Shown: positions 41,575-50,180, counted from the stretch's first letter. The stretch is DNA of 64,000 nucleotides from Metabacillus idriensis (GCF_009674765.1 NZ_WKKF01000012.1:1-64000), one strand, 5' to 3'. Notes: generated by a model not told the origin, from the sequence alone. Made by a program: numbers and translations.

Positions 41575-42654
41575 ATGAAAAGGAAGAAAATTTTATGTGC
41601 AGCAATGGCAGCCCTAATGATGGGAAGTGCCGCTTCAGCTGGCAATGGACAAACCGTTTCAGCGGCTGAGTGGACTATCAATGGATCAAATGAATTTGAT
41701 CTTCAGGCACACCGGGGCGGCATGGGACTTACAGTGGAATCTACGATTGCATCATTCTCTAAAGCTCTTGAACTCGGAGTGAACACTCTTGAGCTGGATG
41801 TGCAGATAACGGAAGATCATCAGGCTGTTGTGACACATGACCGCCAGATTTCTGGAGGAAACTGTCAGGATACCGGTCCTGCATTCGCTGATGATCCTGA
41901 GTATCCCTACGTTGGGAAATACATAAAAAACCTTACGCTTGAGCAAATCCGCACTCTTGACTGCGGTTCGAAAACGAAGCCCCAATATCCGGGACAAGAG
42001 ACCAGTCCAGGTGCTAAAATGCCGCTGCTCATAGAAGTTTTTGATCTGGTTAAACGGTACAATGCTAAGAAAGTTCAAATGAATATTGAAACAAAGGTAG
42101 AAGCGGGTGCTCCTCATGAAACCGCCCCGCGTGAGGAATTTGTCCAAATTGTAGCCAAAGAAGTCCGCGAGGCAGAGATGCTTGATAGAGTTACAATTCA
42201 AAGCTTCGATTGGGGTTCACTGATGCGCATGCGTGAAGTTGAACCAAGTCTTCCGATCGTAGCGCTTACGAATGGTCCGCAATTTTTGCAGCCAGGCCAG
42301 CCTGGAGCATCTCCATGGCTAGGAGGAATAGACATAGATGATTTTGACGGGGACTTAGTGGCGGCAGCCCAGTCATTTGGTGCAGATGCCATCTCGCCAG
42401 TACACGGATTTCCCCAAAACGGCAAAGTCACCGATGAAAACTACGAACCGTATGTAACAAAACAAATGGTGGAAGATGCACACGCTGCAGGAATAAAAGT
42501 GATTCCCTGGACAGTAGATGACATCCCGACTATGGACAAGCTGGTAGAAGATGGTGTTGACGGAATGATCACTGATTATCCCGATCGTTTGAGGGAAGTG
42601 ATGTCACTGCATGGGTTTAAAATGCCTAAAGGGTATAAAGCGCCAAAAAAATAA
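41575..42654 (+). CDS. secreted glycerophosphodiester phosphodiesterase
   Basis: A 359-residue exported GDPD enzyme. The signal peptide MKRKKILCAAMAALMMGSAA ends near ASA (~22). The TIM-barrel carries the paired catalytic His: FDLQAHRGGMG (~41-51) and VVTHDRQIS (~83-91), with metal ligands in TLELDVQITED and QMNIETKVE. The end has AISPVHGFPQ and DGMITDYPDRL. It hydrolyses glycerophosphodiesters (phospholipid or teichoic acid turnover products) outside the cell to give glycerol-3-phosphate. It is monocistronic with its own terminator. Phosphate-starvation control is common for such genes, but no Pho box was identified. Confidence 0.9.
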   Translation: MKRKKILCAAMAALMMGSAASAGNGQTVSAAEWTINGSNEFDLQAHRGGMGLTVESTIASFSKALELGVNTLELDVQITEDHQAVVTHDRQISGGNCQDTGPAFADDPEYPYVGKYIKNLTLEQIRTLDCGSKTKPQYPGQETSPGAKMPLLIEVFDLVKRYNAKKVQMNIETKVEAGAPHETAPREEFVQIVAKEVREAEMLDRVTIQSFDWGSLMRMREVEPSLPIVALTNGPQFLQPGQPGASPWLGGIDIDDFDGDLVAAAQSFGADAISPVHGFPQNGKVTDENYEPYVTKQMVEDAHAAGIKVIPWTVDDIPTMDKLVEDGVDGMITDYPDRLREVMSLHGFKMPKGYKAPKK

Positions 42655-42672
42655 CTGGAATTTTGATTTAAG

Positions 42673-42703
42673 TGCAATCCCAATAAGAGGGATTGCATTT
42701 TTT
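42673..42703 (+). terminator. intrinsic terminator after GDPD gene
   Basis: TGCAATCCC pairs with GGGATTGCA around AATAAGA, then TTTTTT. Confidence 0.85.
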
Positions 42704-42721
42704 AATTACATTCTATTAAAA

Positions 42722-42753
42722 GACCATAAAAAAATCAGCCTTTTTTTATGGTC
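42722..42753. terminator. second hairpin, possible minus-strand terminator
   Basis: A perfect 13-bp arm GACCATAAAAAAA / TTTTTTTATGGTC around TCAGCC, placed 20 bases after the GDPD terminator. The 7-base T-run lies inside the stem, so it is a weaker terminator and possibly a regulatory or mRNA-protective hairpin. Confidence 0.45.
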
Positions 42754-42829
42754 GATATGGTATGGTTGAGTAGGAAATAAAAGGATTTTCTTGTATGTAT
42801 TTAATGTGAAAAACTAGTGTGAGGAGACT

Positions 42830-42892
42830 ATGAGTATGAACACAATTAAGAGGATTTTAAAATACTTAAAGGGCTCAGGAAACGGGCGATAA
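42830..42892 (+). CDS. 20-residue cationic peptide ORF
   Basis: ATG with a near-ideal GAGGAGACT upstream and a 20-codon frame: it begins MSMNTIKRILKYLKG and ends SGNGR before TAA. The peptide is basic and amphipathic (net charge about +6), with no signal peptide. It could be a small secreted or membrane-active peptide, a regulatory uORF for the GNAT gene 92 bases further on, or noise. The ribosome-binding site is the main support. Confidence 0.4.
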   Translation: MSMNTIKRILKYLKGSGNGR

Positions 42893-42983
42893 AGGTTTCT
42901 GTAAGCAGGAGGTAAATTGATTGTTTTTATAAAATGTTTTTTCTCAAGTTTCATAATAAAACTATTAAAATGGGGTCATAAAA

Positions 42984-43523
42984 TTGAATAATAGTTGGGA
43001 AGGGAAATTAGTTCGGCTGAGACCCGTTCAGCTGTCTGACTGGGAGAAATTTCACAATGATGGCTTAGATTCAGAAATAGCAAGGTTAAATGATGCAATA
43101 TATGGGCCGAGATCAGAAGAGGGAACTAGAAAATGGACAGAGGAAGAGACAAAGAAAGGCTGGGATGGACATCATGTCAGACTTGCTATCGAAAATTTCG
43201 ATGGGGAATTAGTCGGCAGTTTAAATACCGACAAATGTGACCCTCGAAACGGGACGTTTAGTTATGGTGTCAGTCTTTTCCGTGAGCATTGGAAAAAAGG
43301 ATACGCAAACGATGCAATAAAGGTTTTATTGCGATATTTTTTCAATGAACTCCGTTATGAAAAAGTAAATGCCTATGTTTACAGCTTTAATGATGATTCG
43401 ATTCGGCTTCATAACCGGCTTGGTTTTAAGGAGGAAGGGCGTTTGCGTCATATGGTTTATACAAAAGGAAGACACTGGGATATGCTGGTTTTTGGTTTGA
43501 CAAAACAAGAATATATTTCTTAG
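42984..43523 (+). CDS. RimJ/RimL-type GNAT acetyltransferase
   Basis: A 179-residue GNAT protein: LVRLRPVQLSDWEKFHN opens the fold, LFREHWKKGYANDAIKVLLRYFF (~107-129) holds the acetyl-CoA loop, and NDDSIRLHNRLGFKEEGRLR is the classic C-terminal motif. It starts at TTG; AAAATGGGGTC upstream serves as ribosome-binding site. Substrates in this subfamily are small amines or ribosomal protein N-termini. It is followed by a bidirectional terminator, so it is a single-gene unit. Confidence 0.85.
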   Translation: MNNSWEGKLVRLRPVQLSDWEKFHNDGLDSEIARLNDAIYGPRSEEGTRKWTEEETKKGWDGHHVRLAIENFDGELVGSLNTDKCDPRNGTFSYGVSLFREHWKKGYANDAIKVLLRYFFNELRYEKVNAYVYSFNDDSIRLHNRLGFKEEGRLRHMVYTKGRHWDMLVFGLTKQEYIS

Positions 43524-43556
43524 TGAAGTAGTATACACATTTATCTGAATGTAAGC

Positions 43557-43593
43557 AGAGGAGCTGCCCTCCATTAATCAGGGCAGCTCCTCT
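43557..43593. terminator. bidirectional terminator
   Basis: AGAGGAGCTGCCCT and AGGGCAGCTCCTCT form a perfect 14-bp stem with a 9-base loop, between convergent GNAT and ABC genes. Confidence 0.85.
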
Positions 43594-43597
43594 TTGT

Positions 43598-45340
43598 CTA
43601 AACTGATAAATCAAATTGTTTTGCATAAAGGTGTGAATAAGCTCCGTTAAGTGCCAGCAATGATTCATGAGTACCTTGTTCAGCGATGCCATTTTCATTT
43701 AAGACAACAATTCGCTTCGCATTGCGGATTGTTGAAAGACGATGGGCAATCACAATAGTTGTACGTCCTTTTGCTAACCACTCCAATGATCCCTTTATAA
43801 TGCTTTCACTTTCGTTATCAAGTGCACTTGTTGCCTCATCTAAGATGAGAATAGGAGGATTTTTCAGAAATACACGTGCAATGCTTAGCCGCTGCTTTTG
43901 GCCTCCAGAGAGTTTGACACCCCGTTGTCCGATTTCCGAGTGGTAGCCATTTGGCAAGCTCATGATAAAGTCATGTGCATTGGCAAGCTTAGCTGCCTCA
44001 ATAATTTCAGTGTCGCTCGCTGCAGGATCTCCGTATCGGATATTTTCCATTACTGTTCCTGAAAAAAGGTAAACATCCTGCAGTACAACACCAATGTTCT
44101 TTCTTAATGACTGCAGATCAATATCGCGGATATCGATTCCGTCTATTAAAATGCTCCCGCCAGTTACATCATAAAAGCGTGGGATGAGTGAGCATAAAGT
44201 CGTTTTTCCAGCACCAGATGGACCAACTAGCGCAATGTATTCTCCAGGCATAATTTGAAGAGACAGGTTCTCTATGACATTGTTCAAATTTTCTTCGTAA
44301 CGGAACGATACTTGATTGAATTCAATTTCACCAGATATTTCTGACAAGGTCACAGGATTCGGTTTATTTTCAATGGCAGGCTTCAGATACATGATTTCCA
44401 TAAAGCGCTGAAAGCCAGTGATTCCTTCCTGAAGCTGAGTGCTCATATGAGTCAATCGCTGAATTGGCTCAATCATAAAGCTGATATACAGTAAAAAAGT
44501 GATTAAATCCGCTAAATCTAATGTTTTGTTCACGATACTGGCACTGCCGAATATTATCACTGTGATTGTAATCAGCTGGATAATTGTTTCAAAACTATTG
44601 TATAACAATGCCTCAGCCTTATAAGTGTTTTTTCGGCTGTCAAGAAAACGATTATTTTCCCGGTCGAACTTTTCAATCTCTATTTGCTCATTGGCAAAAG
44701 ATTTTACTGTGCGTATTCCAGATAAACTATCTTCAGTCTGTGCATTTACGTCTGCGATTCTTTCTTTGTTGTTACGCAATGCCTTGTTCAGCATTTTATT
44801 AAAATATAAAGCAAAGACACCTAAAAATGGCAAAAAACAGAAGACAGCAATCGTCAATGGAGCGTTTATAAAAATCAATATCACAAATGCTCCAATAAAA
44901 CGGACAACGTATTTAACGTAGTCCTCTGGACCATGATGGTAAAGCTCGGATAGAAGCAGCAGGTCATTAGTTATTCGGGACATAAGCTGTCCTGTCTTTT
45001 CTTTATCGTAAAAGCTAGAGGAAAGCTTCTGCATGTGGGCAAACAGCTCACTGCGCATATCACTCTCCATCCGCGCACCTATTTCATGACCTTTGTAGTC
45101 TACAAAATAGTTTCCGAGATTCTGAATGGCGGCTAACACAAGCATGAGCCCGCCGATCAAATACACTTTATTCAGCGCAATAGACAAGTTACCTTCCAGA
45201 ACATCCTTCGTAATATACCTGACAAGAAGCGGAAACACCAAAGTCACAGCTGATACGATAAAGGCGCATGCCAATACTGAAAGAAACAGTGTTAAATAAG
45301 GTTTATAATAGGAGAAAAATTTTTTTACTGGAAAACGCAT
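43598..45340 (-). CDS. ABC exporter half-transporter (fused permease and ATPase)
   Basis: A 580-residue type IV exporter subunit. The membrane domain has six helices (~15-300: FLSVLACAFIVSAVTLVFPLL onward). The nucleotide-binding domain has Walker A VGPSGAGKTTLCSL (~370), Q-loop GVVLQDVYLFSG, signature VKLSGGQKQRL (~475), Walker B ILILDEATSALD, and the H-loop IAHRLSTIRN. It most resembles YfiB/YfiC- and YknU-type homodimeric or heterodimeric multidrug exporters. Its AAGGGG ribosome-binding site is trapped in a hairpin and an 18-codon leader ORF lies just upstream, suggesting translation-dependent induction by a drug. No partner gene is adjacent. Confidence 0.88.
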   Translation of the reverse strand: MRFPVKKFFSYYKPYLTLFLSVLACAFIVSAVTLVFPLLVRYITKDVLEGNLSIALNKVYLIGGLMLVLAAIQNLGNYFVDYKGHEIGARMESDMRSELFAHMQKLSSSFYDKEKTGQLMSRITNDLLLLSELYHHGPEDYVKYVVRFIGAFVILIFINAPLTIAVFCFLPFLGVFALYFNKMLNKALRNNKERIADVNAQTEDSLSGIRTVKSFANEQIEIEKFDRENNRFLDSRKNTYKAEALLYNSFETIIQLITITVIIFGSASIVNKTLDLADLITFLLYISFMIEPIQRLTHMSTQLQEGITGFQRFMEIMYLKPAIENKPNPVTLSEISGEIEFNQVSFRYEENLNNVIENLSLQIMPGEYIALVGPSGAGKTTLCSLIPRFYDVTGGSILIDGIDIRDIDLQSLRKNIGVVLQDVYLFSGTVMENIRYGDPAASDTEIIEAAKLANAHDFIMSLPNGYHSEIGQRGVKLSGGQKQRLSIARVFLKNPPILILDEATSALDNESESIIKGSLEWLAKGRTTIVIAHRLSTIRNAKRIVVLNENGIAEQGTHESLLALNGAYSHLYAKQFDLSV

Positions 45341-45346
45341 GATTTA

Positions 45347-45383
45347 CCCCTTTTTTGTGTTATTTAAATACACATATAAGGGG
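45347..45383 (-). promoter_or_regulatory. hairpin sequestering the ABC transporter ribosome-binding site
   Basis: On the minus strand CCCCTT (45383-45378) pairs with AAGGGG (45352-45347), and an inner GTGTATTT pairs with AAAT.ACAC (one bulged base). AAGGGG is the Shine-Dalgarno of the ABC gene, six bases from its ATG. The structure would block initiation until opened, the layout of translational attenuators. A second hairpin, GAGGG..AACAC with GTGTTCCCTC, can form just upstream across the end of the leader ORF. Confidence 0.55.
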
Positions 45384-45400
45384 AGGGAACACCGTTTACA

Positions 45401-45457
45401 TTAAGAAAGTGTTTCACCCTCATATGCTGGTGCTGTTTGATTGGTCATGTTTTTCAT
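45401..45457 (-). CDS. 18-codon leader peptide of the ABC exporter
   Basis: ATG after an ideal AAGGAGGAAATTTAA, encoding MKNMTNQTAPAYEGETLS and then TAA. Too short for a functional protein, it ends 61 bases ahead of the ABC gene and just before the hairpin that hides that gene's Shine-Dalgarno. By analogy with BmrB-bmrCD and with erm and cat leaders, ribosome stalling on it by an antibiotic could open the hairpin. The proposed function is inferred from layout; the ribosome-binding site quality is directly visible. Confidence 0.5.
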   Translation of the reverse strand: MKNMTNQTAPAYEGETLS

Positions 45458-45654
45458 TTAAATTTCCTCCTTGTATGTTAGTACTATTATTGTAAGCGAT
45501 TTTATGGAGAAATGAACTAAAAAAGTATTTTATTGGTTCATAAGTCAAGGATCAATCATTATTCGATATCTATATAAGGACATTCACCCATTCCCTTTTT
45601 TAAGAATACATTGCAGCATATTATTTCTTTTTAATTTCTAAGGAGGACAGTTTA

Positions 45655-46023
45655 ATGTATTATCATTACACACCAGTTCCGTACAGCGGATACAATGATT
45701 TGAGCGCAAATCATACGAGTCTTTATGGAGACGAAAGGCAAGCGCCGACATTTCCGCCGCCGCAGCAATTTGCGCAGCAAGTTCCTCAAACTTTTTTTTC
45801 TAATTTCTTGCCGACGAATCAAATCCGGTCGGCGATGTGTCAATGCATAGGAAGATGGGGCTTACTCGGATTAAGGTTTCAAAGTCCTTTTGGAAGAGAT
45901 TTATGGTTTTTTCCTACAGAGATTAGGCAAAATAGTGTTTCAGGGTACACATGGCAAGGCGGCCTCAGTCAAAGAGCCCGTTATAATTATTCAGAAATCA
46001 GAAATTTTATCTGTTCAACATGA
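45655..46023 (+). CDS. Tyr/Pro/Gln-rich small protein, unknown
   Basis: A 122-residue protein with a Tyr- and Pro-rich first half (MYYHYTPVPYSGYNDLSAN, PPPQQFAQQ) and a second half with CQCIGRWGLLGLRFQSPFGR. The style is like some spore-coat or crust proteins of bacilli, but no defined domain is recognised. There is no signal peptide. ATG has AAGGAGG nine bases upstream. The gene is divergent from the ABC exporter leader and is followed by a terminator hairpin. Confidence 0.55.
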   Translation: MYYHYTPVPYSGYNDLSANHTSLYGDERQAPTFPPPQQFAQQVPQTFFSNFLPTNQIRSAMCQCIGRWGLLGLRFQSPFGRDLWFFPTEIRQNSVSGYTWQGGLSQRARYNYSEIRNFICST

Positions 46024-46099
46024 TTCTTTAGCTGAAAACAGGCATTAGAGATGCCGTAAAGGGAAATTTCAATATACAAGCCATATGGAAAGATAAAGA

Positions 46100-46126
46100 A
46101 GCACCATTTAGGATGGTGTTTTTTGT
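46100..46126 (+). terminator. intrinsic terminator
   Basis: GCACCAT..ATGGTGTT: CACCAT pairs with ATGGTG around TTAGG, followed by TTTTTTG. An almost identical hairpin recurs at 50181. Confidence 0.65.
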
Positions 46127-46360
46127 TATTTCCAAAAATATAAAAAAAACTTCACATTATGAAATTTTAGATTCAAAGGAAAAAAAATTGAGTCACTTAA
46201 AGAAGTTTCTTGAAAATAAAAGGATTCTTAAAAGGAAAAGAGAATTGTTCAAATTTAAACCTGCGAGAAGACAATTTTTTGAAACTGCTTTTAGCAGAAG
46301 AGTTCCGACATAAATCGTCAATAAGATCTAAAAATGAAAGATTTAAAAGAGGTGTTCATA
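46127..46360. other. AT-rich stretch with Lys-rich frame
   Basis: About 230 bases between terminator and DinB gene. A plus frame to 46313 is rich in Lys, Arg and Phe (for example KRILKRKRELFKFKPARRQF), but it begins inside the terminator and no other start has a ribosome-binding site, so I do not call a gene. Remnant coding DNA is possible. Confidence 0.25.
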
Positions 46361-46861
46361 TTGAAGAATGATCAAGTAATTGAAATCTACAAAGATCGTC
46401 TGCAGCACTATTCGGAGGTACAGTTAAGGCATATTTCTGAAGAAGGGACTTGGTCTATCGGCCAAATGTATCTCCACTTGATTGAGGTTGCGTTTGAGTA
46501 TCTTGAAAATGTTGAAGCTTGTGCAGAAGCAACTGAAGAGCAAAAACTAGGGAAGACCGAAGCGGGTGAGAATTTGTTCGAACGAGGCGGTTTTCCACCC
46601 ATTAAAATCAAATTGCCTGATGATCCTGAAAACACACCAAGCAATAGCAGAAGGAAAGATGACCTAATGCAAGGACTCATTCAAGTAGAAGAGAAAATGG
46701 GAGAGTGGGAAGGGAAGGTAGATGCGATTAATCCAAACTTTAAAGTAAAACATAGGGGATTTGGCTGGCTCAATGCAAGGGAATGGTTCGAGTTGGTCGA
46801 CATGCATTTTCGTCACCACTTCCGTCAAAAGACAGAATTAGAAGAAAAGGTTGGGCTATGA
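46361..46861 (+). CDS. DinB-family putative metalloprotein
   Basis: A 166-residue four-helix DinB/YfiT-like protein. WSIGQMYLHLIEVAFEYLEN gives the first His of the trio and ELVDMHFRHHFRQK the last two (~145-158). The family includes thiol transferases (bacillithiol-dependent) and Mycothiol-like enzymes. The TTG at 46361 has AAAGAGGTG six bases upstream, better than ATG 46334. A run DPENTPSNSRRKD in the middle forms a loop. Role unknown; perhaps bacillithiol-linked detoxification. Confidence 0.7.
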   Translation: MKNDQVIEIYKDRLQHYSEVQLRHISEEGTWSIGQMYLHLIEVAFEYLENVEACAEATEEQKLGKTEAGENLFERGGFPPIKIKLPDDPENTPSNSRRKDDLMQGLIQVEEKMGEWEGKVDAINPNFKVKHRGFGWLNAREWFELVDMHFRHHFRQKTELEEKVGL

Positions 46862-46971
46862 ACACTGAGAGGAATGCGAAATGGGTAAGTGAGAAGAAGG
46901 TGGAATATTATTTAGCTGTCTATGATCTGGTGTGAAATTGTAAGTATGACCCATGAGATAAGAACGATAAC

Positions 46972-47008
46972 GCCCATTCATTTCGTTAAATTGAATGGGC
47001 ATTTTTTT
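46972..47008 (+). terminator. intrinsic terminator after DinB gene
   Basis: GCCCATTCA pairs with TGAATGGGC, loop TTTCGTTAAAT, then ATTTTTTT. The bases between 46862 and 46971 and 47009-47160 show no gene. Confidence 0.75.
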
Positions 47009-47207
47009 GACTTAAAACGGAATATAATCGATAAGAAATGATGGAAAATGTTCCCAACATTACCGTTTCACGATTAAACCCATAATAAAAATATGTGCTA
47101 AACGTTGATAACACTGCTTTTTTGATTTAATGAAAAACATCGATATATAATTTCATAAATTTAATATATATATTGAAATTATATTTCAGTTTGTGTTATT
47201 CTCTTCC

Positions 47208-47221
47208 TGAGAACGATTTCA
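47208..47221 (+). promoter_or_regulatory. candidate CcpA cre site before murQ
   Basis: TGAGAACGATTTCA matches 13 of 14 positions of the cre consensus TGWAANCGNTNWCA and is part of the palindrome CTGAGAACGATTTCAG. A second, weaker copy (GGAACCGATTTCA) follows at 47223-47235. A -35-like TTGAAA (47173) and weak -10 precede it, so the site would lie at or after the transcription start. A dedicated sugar-specific repressor operator is an alternative. Confidence 0.45.
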
Positions 47222-47257
47222 GGAACCGATTTCAATTCATAGATAAGGGTGATCATC

Positions 47258-48145
47258 ATGCTTGAACATTTAACAACCGAAACTCGTAATGAGAAAACAA
47301 TGAACTTAGATGAAATGTCTACAATTGAACTTTTAACAGTAATGAACGAAGAAGATGAGAAAGTGGCTAGAGCTGTGAAGGCGGAGCTTCCGTCCATTGC
47401 AAAAGCGGTGGATGCCATCATTCATGCTAAAAAACAGGGTGGCCGACTGATTTACATGGGTGCAGGAACAAGCGGACGAATCGGGCTGCTGGATGCGGTT
47501 GAGTGCCCTCCCACGTTTGGAACGGACCCAGGTGAAGTGATCGGGCTGATTGCAGGCGGAGAGAAAGCGTTTATAAAAGCCGTTGAAGGAGCCGAAGACA
47601 GTAAAGAACTTGGAGTCGGCGACTTAAAGGAAATTCAGCTAACAAGCAGTGACATTGTAGTGGGAATTGCAGCAAGCGGCCGAACTCCATATGTCATTGG
47701 CGGTCTTGAGTATTCAAACTCAATCGGTGCAAAAACGGTAGCGGTCTGCTGCAACAAAAGTTCAGAAGTCGGAAAAACAGCTGAGATTGCAATTGAAGTA
47801 GTGAATGGACCTGAAGTTCTGACAGGATCAACACGTTTAAAAGCGGGCACTTCACAAAAACTGGTCTGCAATATGCTTTCAACTGCCTCAATGGTTGGGA
47901 TTGGGAAAGTGTATGGCAACTTGATGGTGGATGTTCAGCAGACAAATCAGAAACTTGAAGAGCGGGCAAAACGCATTGTAATGGAAGCGACATCTTGCTC
48001 GTACGAAACAGCTGAGGAATATTTAGTCATTGCAAAGGATAATTCCAAACTTGCGATTCTTATGATCTTAACCAACCTTACTTATGAAGATGCTTTAGAC
48101 AAACTGAATGTTTCACAGGGATTTATCAGAGAAGCCATAAAATAA
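47258..48145 (+). CDS. murQ: N-acetylmuramic acid-6-phosphate etherase
   Basis: A 295-residue SIS-domain lyase that cleaves the lactyl ether of MurNAc-6-phosphate to GlcNAc-6-phosphate and D-lactate. LIYMGAGTSGRIGLLDAVECPPTFG (~67-91, with the catalytic Glu) and GIAASGRTPYVIGGLEYS (~135) are diagnostic. LTGSTRLKAGTSQKLVCNML completes the sugar phosphate site. ATG 47258 follows AAGGGTGATC; an upstream GTG would overlap the site. It is directly followed by the PTS transporter; murR, found in B. subtilis, is absent. Confidence 0.92.
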   Translation: MLEHLTTETRNEKTMNLDEMSTIELLTVMNEEDEKVARAVKAELPSIAKAVDAIIHAKKQGGRLIYMGAGTSGRIGLLDAVECPPTFGTDPGEVIGLIAGGEKAFIKAVEGAEDSKELGVGDLKEIQLTSSDIVVGIAASGRTPYVIGGLEYSNSIGAKTVAVCCNKSSEVGKTAEIAIEVVNGPEVLTGSTRLKAGTSQKLVCNMLSTASMVGIGKVYGNLMVDVQQTNQKLEERAKRIVMEATSCSYETAEEYLVIAKDNSKLAILMILTNLTYEDALDKLNVSQGFIREAIK

Positions 48146-48173
48146 CAATTTTCCAACTGAGAGGGGAGCTACC

Positions 48174-50093
48174 ATGAGTAAGTACCGTAAAATGGCCGAT
48201 GAGATTTTGACGGCTCTTGGAGGCAGTTCAAATATTGCTTCTTATACAAACTGTATGACACGCCTTCGCGTAACGCCAGTGAACCGAGGGAACATTAACG
48301 AACAAAAAATAAAAGAAGTCGATGGAGTAGTAGGAACGGTCGATGATGAAACATATCAAATTATCCTTGGCCCGGGAGTTGTCACAAAAGTAGCAGACCA
48401 GTTCGGCGCAGCGATCGAGGAAACAAAAGGACAAGGAAGTGCATCTAATTATGAAGCAAAAGGTGCTGACATTAAGCAGGAGTTAAAAAAGAAAAACAGC
48501 ACTCCGTTTAAAACGTTCCTGCGTAAAATCGGAAGTATTTTCATTCCGCTCATCCCGGCATTTGTTGGAGCTGGCCTGATTGCCGGTATTGCATCGATTC
48601 TTGCAAACAATATAACAGCTGGAAACTTATCAGAGGAAACTTGGCAGCAATATGTCACGATTTTAAATGTTATTAAAAATGCGATCTTCAGTTATTTGGT
48701 CATTTACGTTGGGATTAATGCAGCAAAAGAATTTGGCGCAACACCTGCACTGGGAGGTGTCATTGGAGGCGTTACACTCTTAACTGGCGCGACGCCGGAA
48801 ATGCCTATCACCAATATCTTTACCGGTGAAGCATTATCCGCAGGACAGGGTGGAATTATTGGGGTTTTAATCGCGGTGTACCTTCTTGCTATGGTTGAGA
48901 AGTTCCTGCGCAGGTGGATTCCAGATGCCATTGACATTATTGTCACGCCAACTATTGTTCTTTTACTCATTGGATTGTTAACAATCTTTATCATCATGCC
49001 TTTTGCCGGCCTGATTTCAGACAACCTGATTGGAGCAATCAATTGGACACTTGATCGTGGAGGCGCATTTGCGGGATTTGTCCTTGGAACAACTTTTCTT
49101 CCGCTCGTCATGCTGGGTCTCCATCAAGTATTAATTCCCATTCATATTGAGATGATTAACATCTCAGGCATGACAGTGCTGCTGCCGATCCTTGCGATGT
49201 CAGGTGCTGGACAAGTCGGTGCCACTCTGGCACTTTGGATCAAGTGCCGCAAAAACACTCAATTAACGAATTTGATTAAAGGTGCTCTGCCTGTAGGCGT
49301 GCTTGGCATTGGAGAGCCGCTGATTTACGGTGTTATCCTGCCTCTGGGGCGTCCATTTATTACAGCATGTATTGGCGGAGGAATCGGTGGAGCGGTAGTA
49401 GGTATTTTCGGAAATATTGGTGCAATTGCTATTGGTCCTTCAGGTATGGCATTGATTCCGCTGATTGCTGACGGAATGTGGTTTAAATATATTCTAGGGC
49501 TATTAGCTGGTTATGCAGGAGGATTCATTCTCACTTATTTCTTCGGTGTTCCGAAAGAAGCTATGGTTAATACGGCAGATTCTGCTGAAAAGGAAGTTGA
49601 AATAGAAGCAGAGAAAGGTTTCTCAATCTCTGATAAAGGTGCAGTGGTTATGCCTTTTGAAGGTGAAGTAAAACCTCTTGAAGAAGTGCCGGATGCTGTA
49701 TTTTCATCAAAGTTGATGGGAGACGGATTTGCCATTGAGCCGATTAATAATACATTGGTTTCACCTATTGACGGAGAAGTTGTGAGCGTTTTTCCTACGA
49801 AGCATGCAATTGGATTAAAATCAAATGATGGCTTGGAGCTATTAATTCATGTAGGTCTTGAAACGGTGTCCCTAAAAGGAGAAGGCTTTACGTCTCTTGC
49901 TAAAGAGGGTCAAGAAGTAAAAAAGGGAACGCCTCTTCTTAAGATTGATCTGGACTATATTAAAAAGCATGCAGTGTCAACAATTACACCGGTTATCTTT
50001 ACAAATTTAGCAGAGGGAACTAGTGTAAAGCTGCTGAAAACGGGCTATCAGGAACAAGGCAGTGCGGGTGTGATTGCCTTAGAGCTTCCTTAA
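48174..50093 (+). CDS. murP: PTS transporter EIIBCA for MurNAc (MurP-like)
   Basis: A 639-residue phosphotransferase permease. EIIB is first (~1-90, phospho-Cys in SYTNCMTRLRV, Cys27). EIIC spans ~115-450 with IPLIPAFVGAGLIAG, IGEPLIYGVILP and ten helices. A glucose-type EIIA is fused at the C-terminus (~480-639: FSSKLMGDGFAIEP, LLIHVGLETVSLKG with the phospho-His, NTLVSPIDGEVVSVF). By neighbour murQ it imports and phosphorylates MurNAc. The fused EIIA makes it independent of a separate EIIA; B. subtilis MurP lacks it. The gene begins 28 bases after murQ with GAGGGGAGC. Confidence 0.88.
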   Translation: MSKYRKMADEILTALGGSSNIASYTNCMTRLRVTPVNRGNINEQKIKEVDGVVGTVDDETYQIILGPGVVTKVADQFGAAIEETKGQGSASNYEAKGADIKQELKKKNSTPFKTFLRKIGSIFIPLIPAFVGAGLIAGIASILANNITAGNLSEETWQQYVTILNVIKNAIFSYLVIYVGINAAKEFGATPALGGVIGGVTLLTGATPEMPITNIFTGEALSAGQGGIIGVLIAVYLLAMVEKFLRRWIPDAIDIIVTPTIVLLLIGLLTIFIIMPFAGLISDNLIGAINWTLDRGGAFAGFVLGTTFLPLVMLGLHQVLIPIHIEMINISGMTVLLPILAMSGAGQVGATLALWIKCRKNTQLTNLIKGALPVGVLGIGEPLIYGVILPLGRPFITACIGGGIGGAVVGIFGNIGAIAIGPSGMALIPLIADGMWFKYILGLLAGYAGGFILTYFFGVPKEAMVNTADSAEKEVEIEAEKGFSISDKGAVVMPFEGEVKPLEEVPDAVFSSKLMGDGFAIEPINNTLVSPIDGEVVSVFPTKHAIGLKSNDGLELLIHVGLETVSLKGEGFTSLAKEGQEVKKGTPLLKIDLDYIKKHAVSTITPVIFTNLAEGTSVKLLKTGYQEQGSAGVIALELP

Positions 50094-50180
50094 AGGAGTT
50101 TGGTTTTTAAATAGCTGACTGAAGCGAAATCCATTTAACTTGCCGCTGCTATCATAGACAAGCGATTTGGAATGTAAAAA

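Noticed and set aside
45491-45504. cre-like site TGTAAGCGATTTTA upstream of the leader peptide
   Set aside because: Good match by chance is possible and no catabolic gene follows; drug-type control is more plausible here.
46113-46313. 66-residue Lys/Arg-rich protein
   Set aside because: The only start lies inside an intrinsic terminator and has no Shine-Dalgarno.
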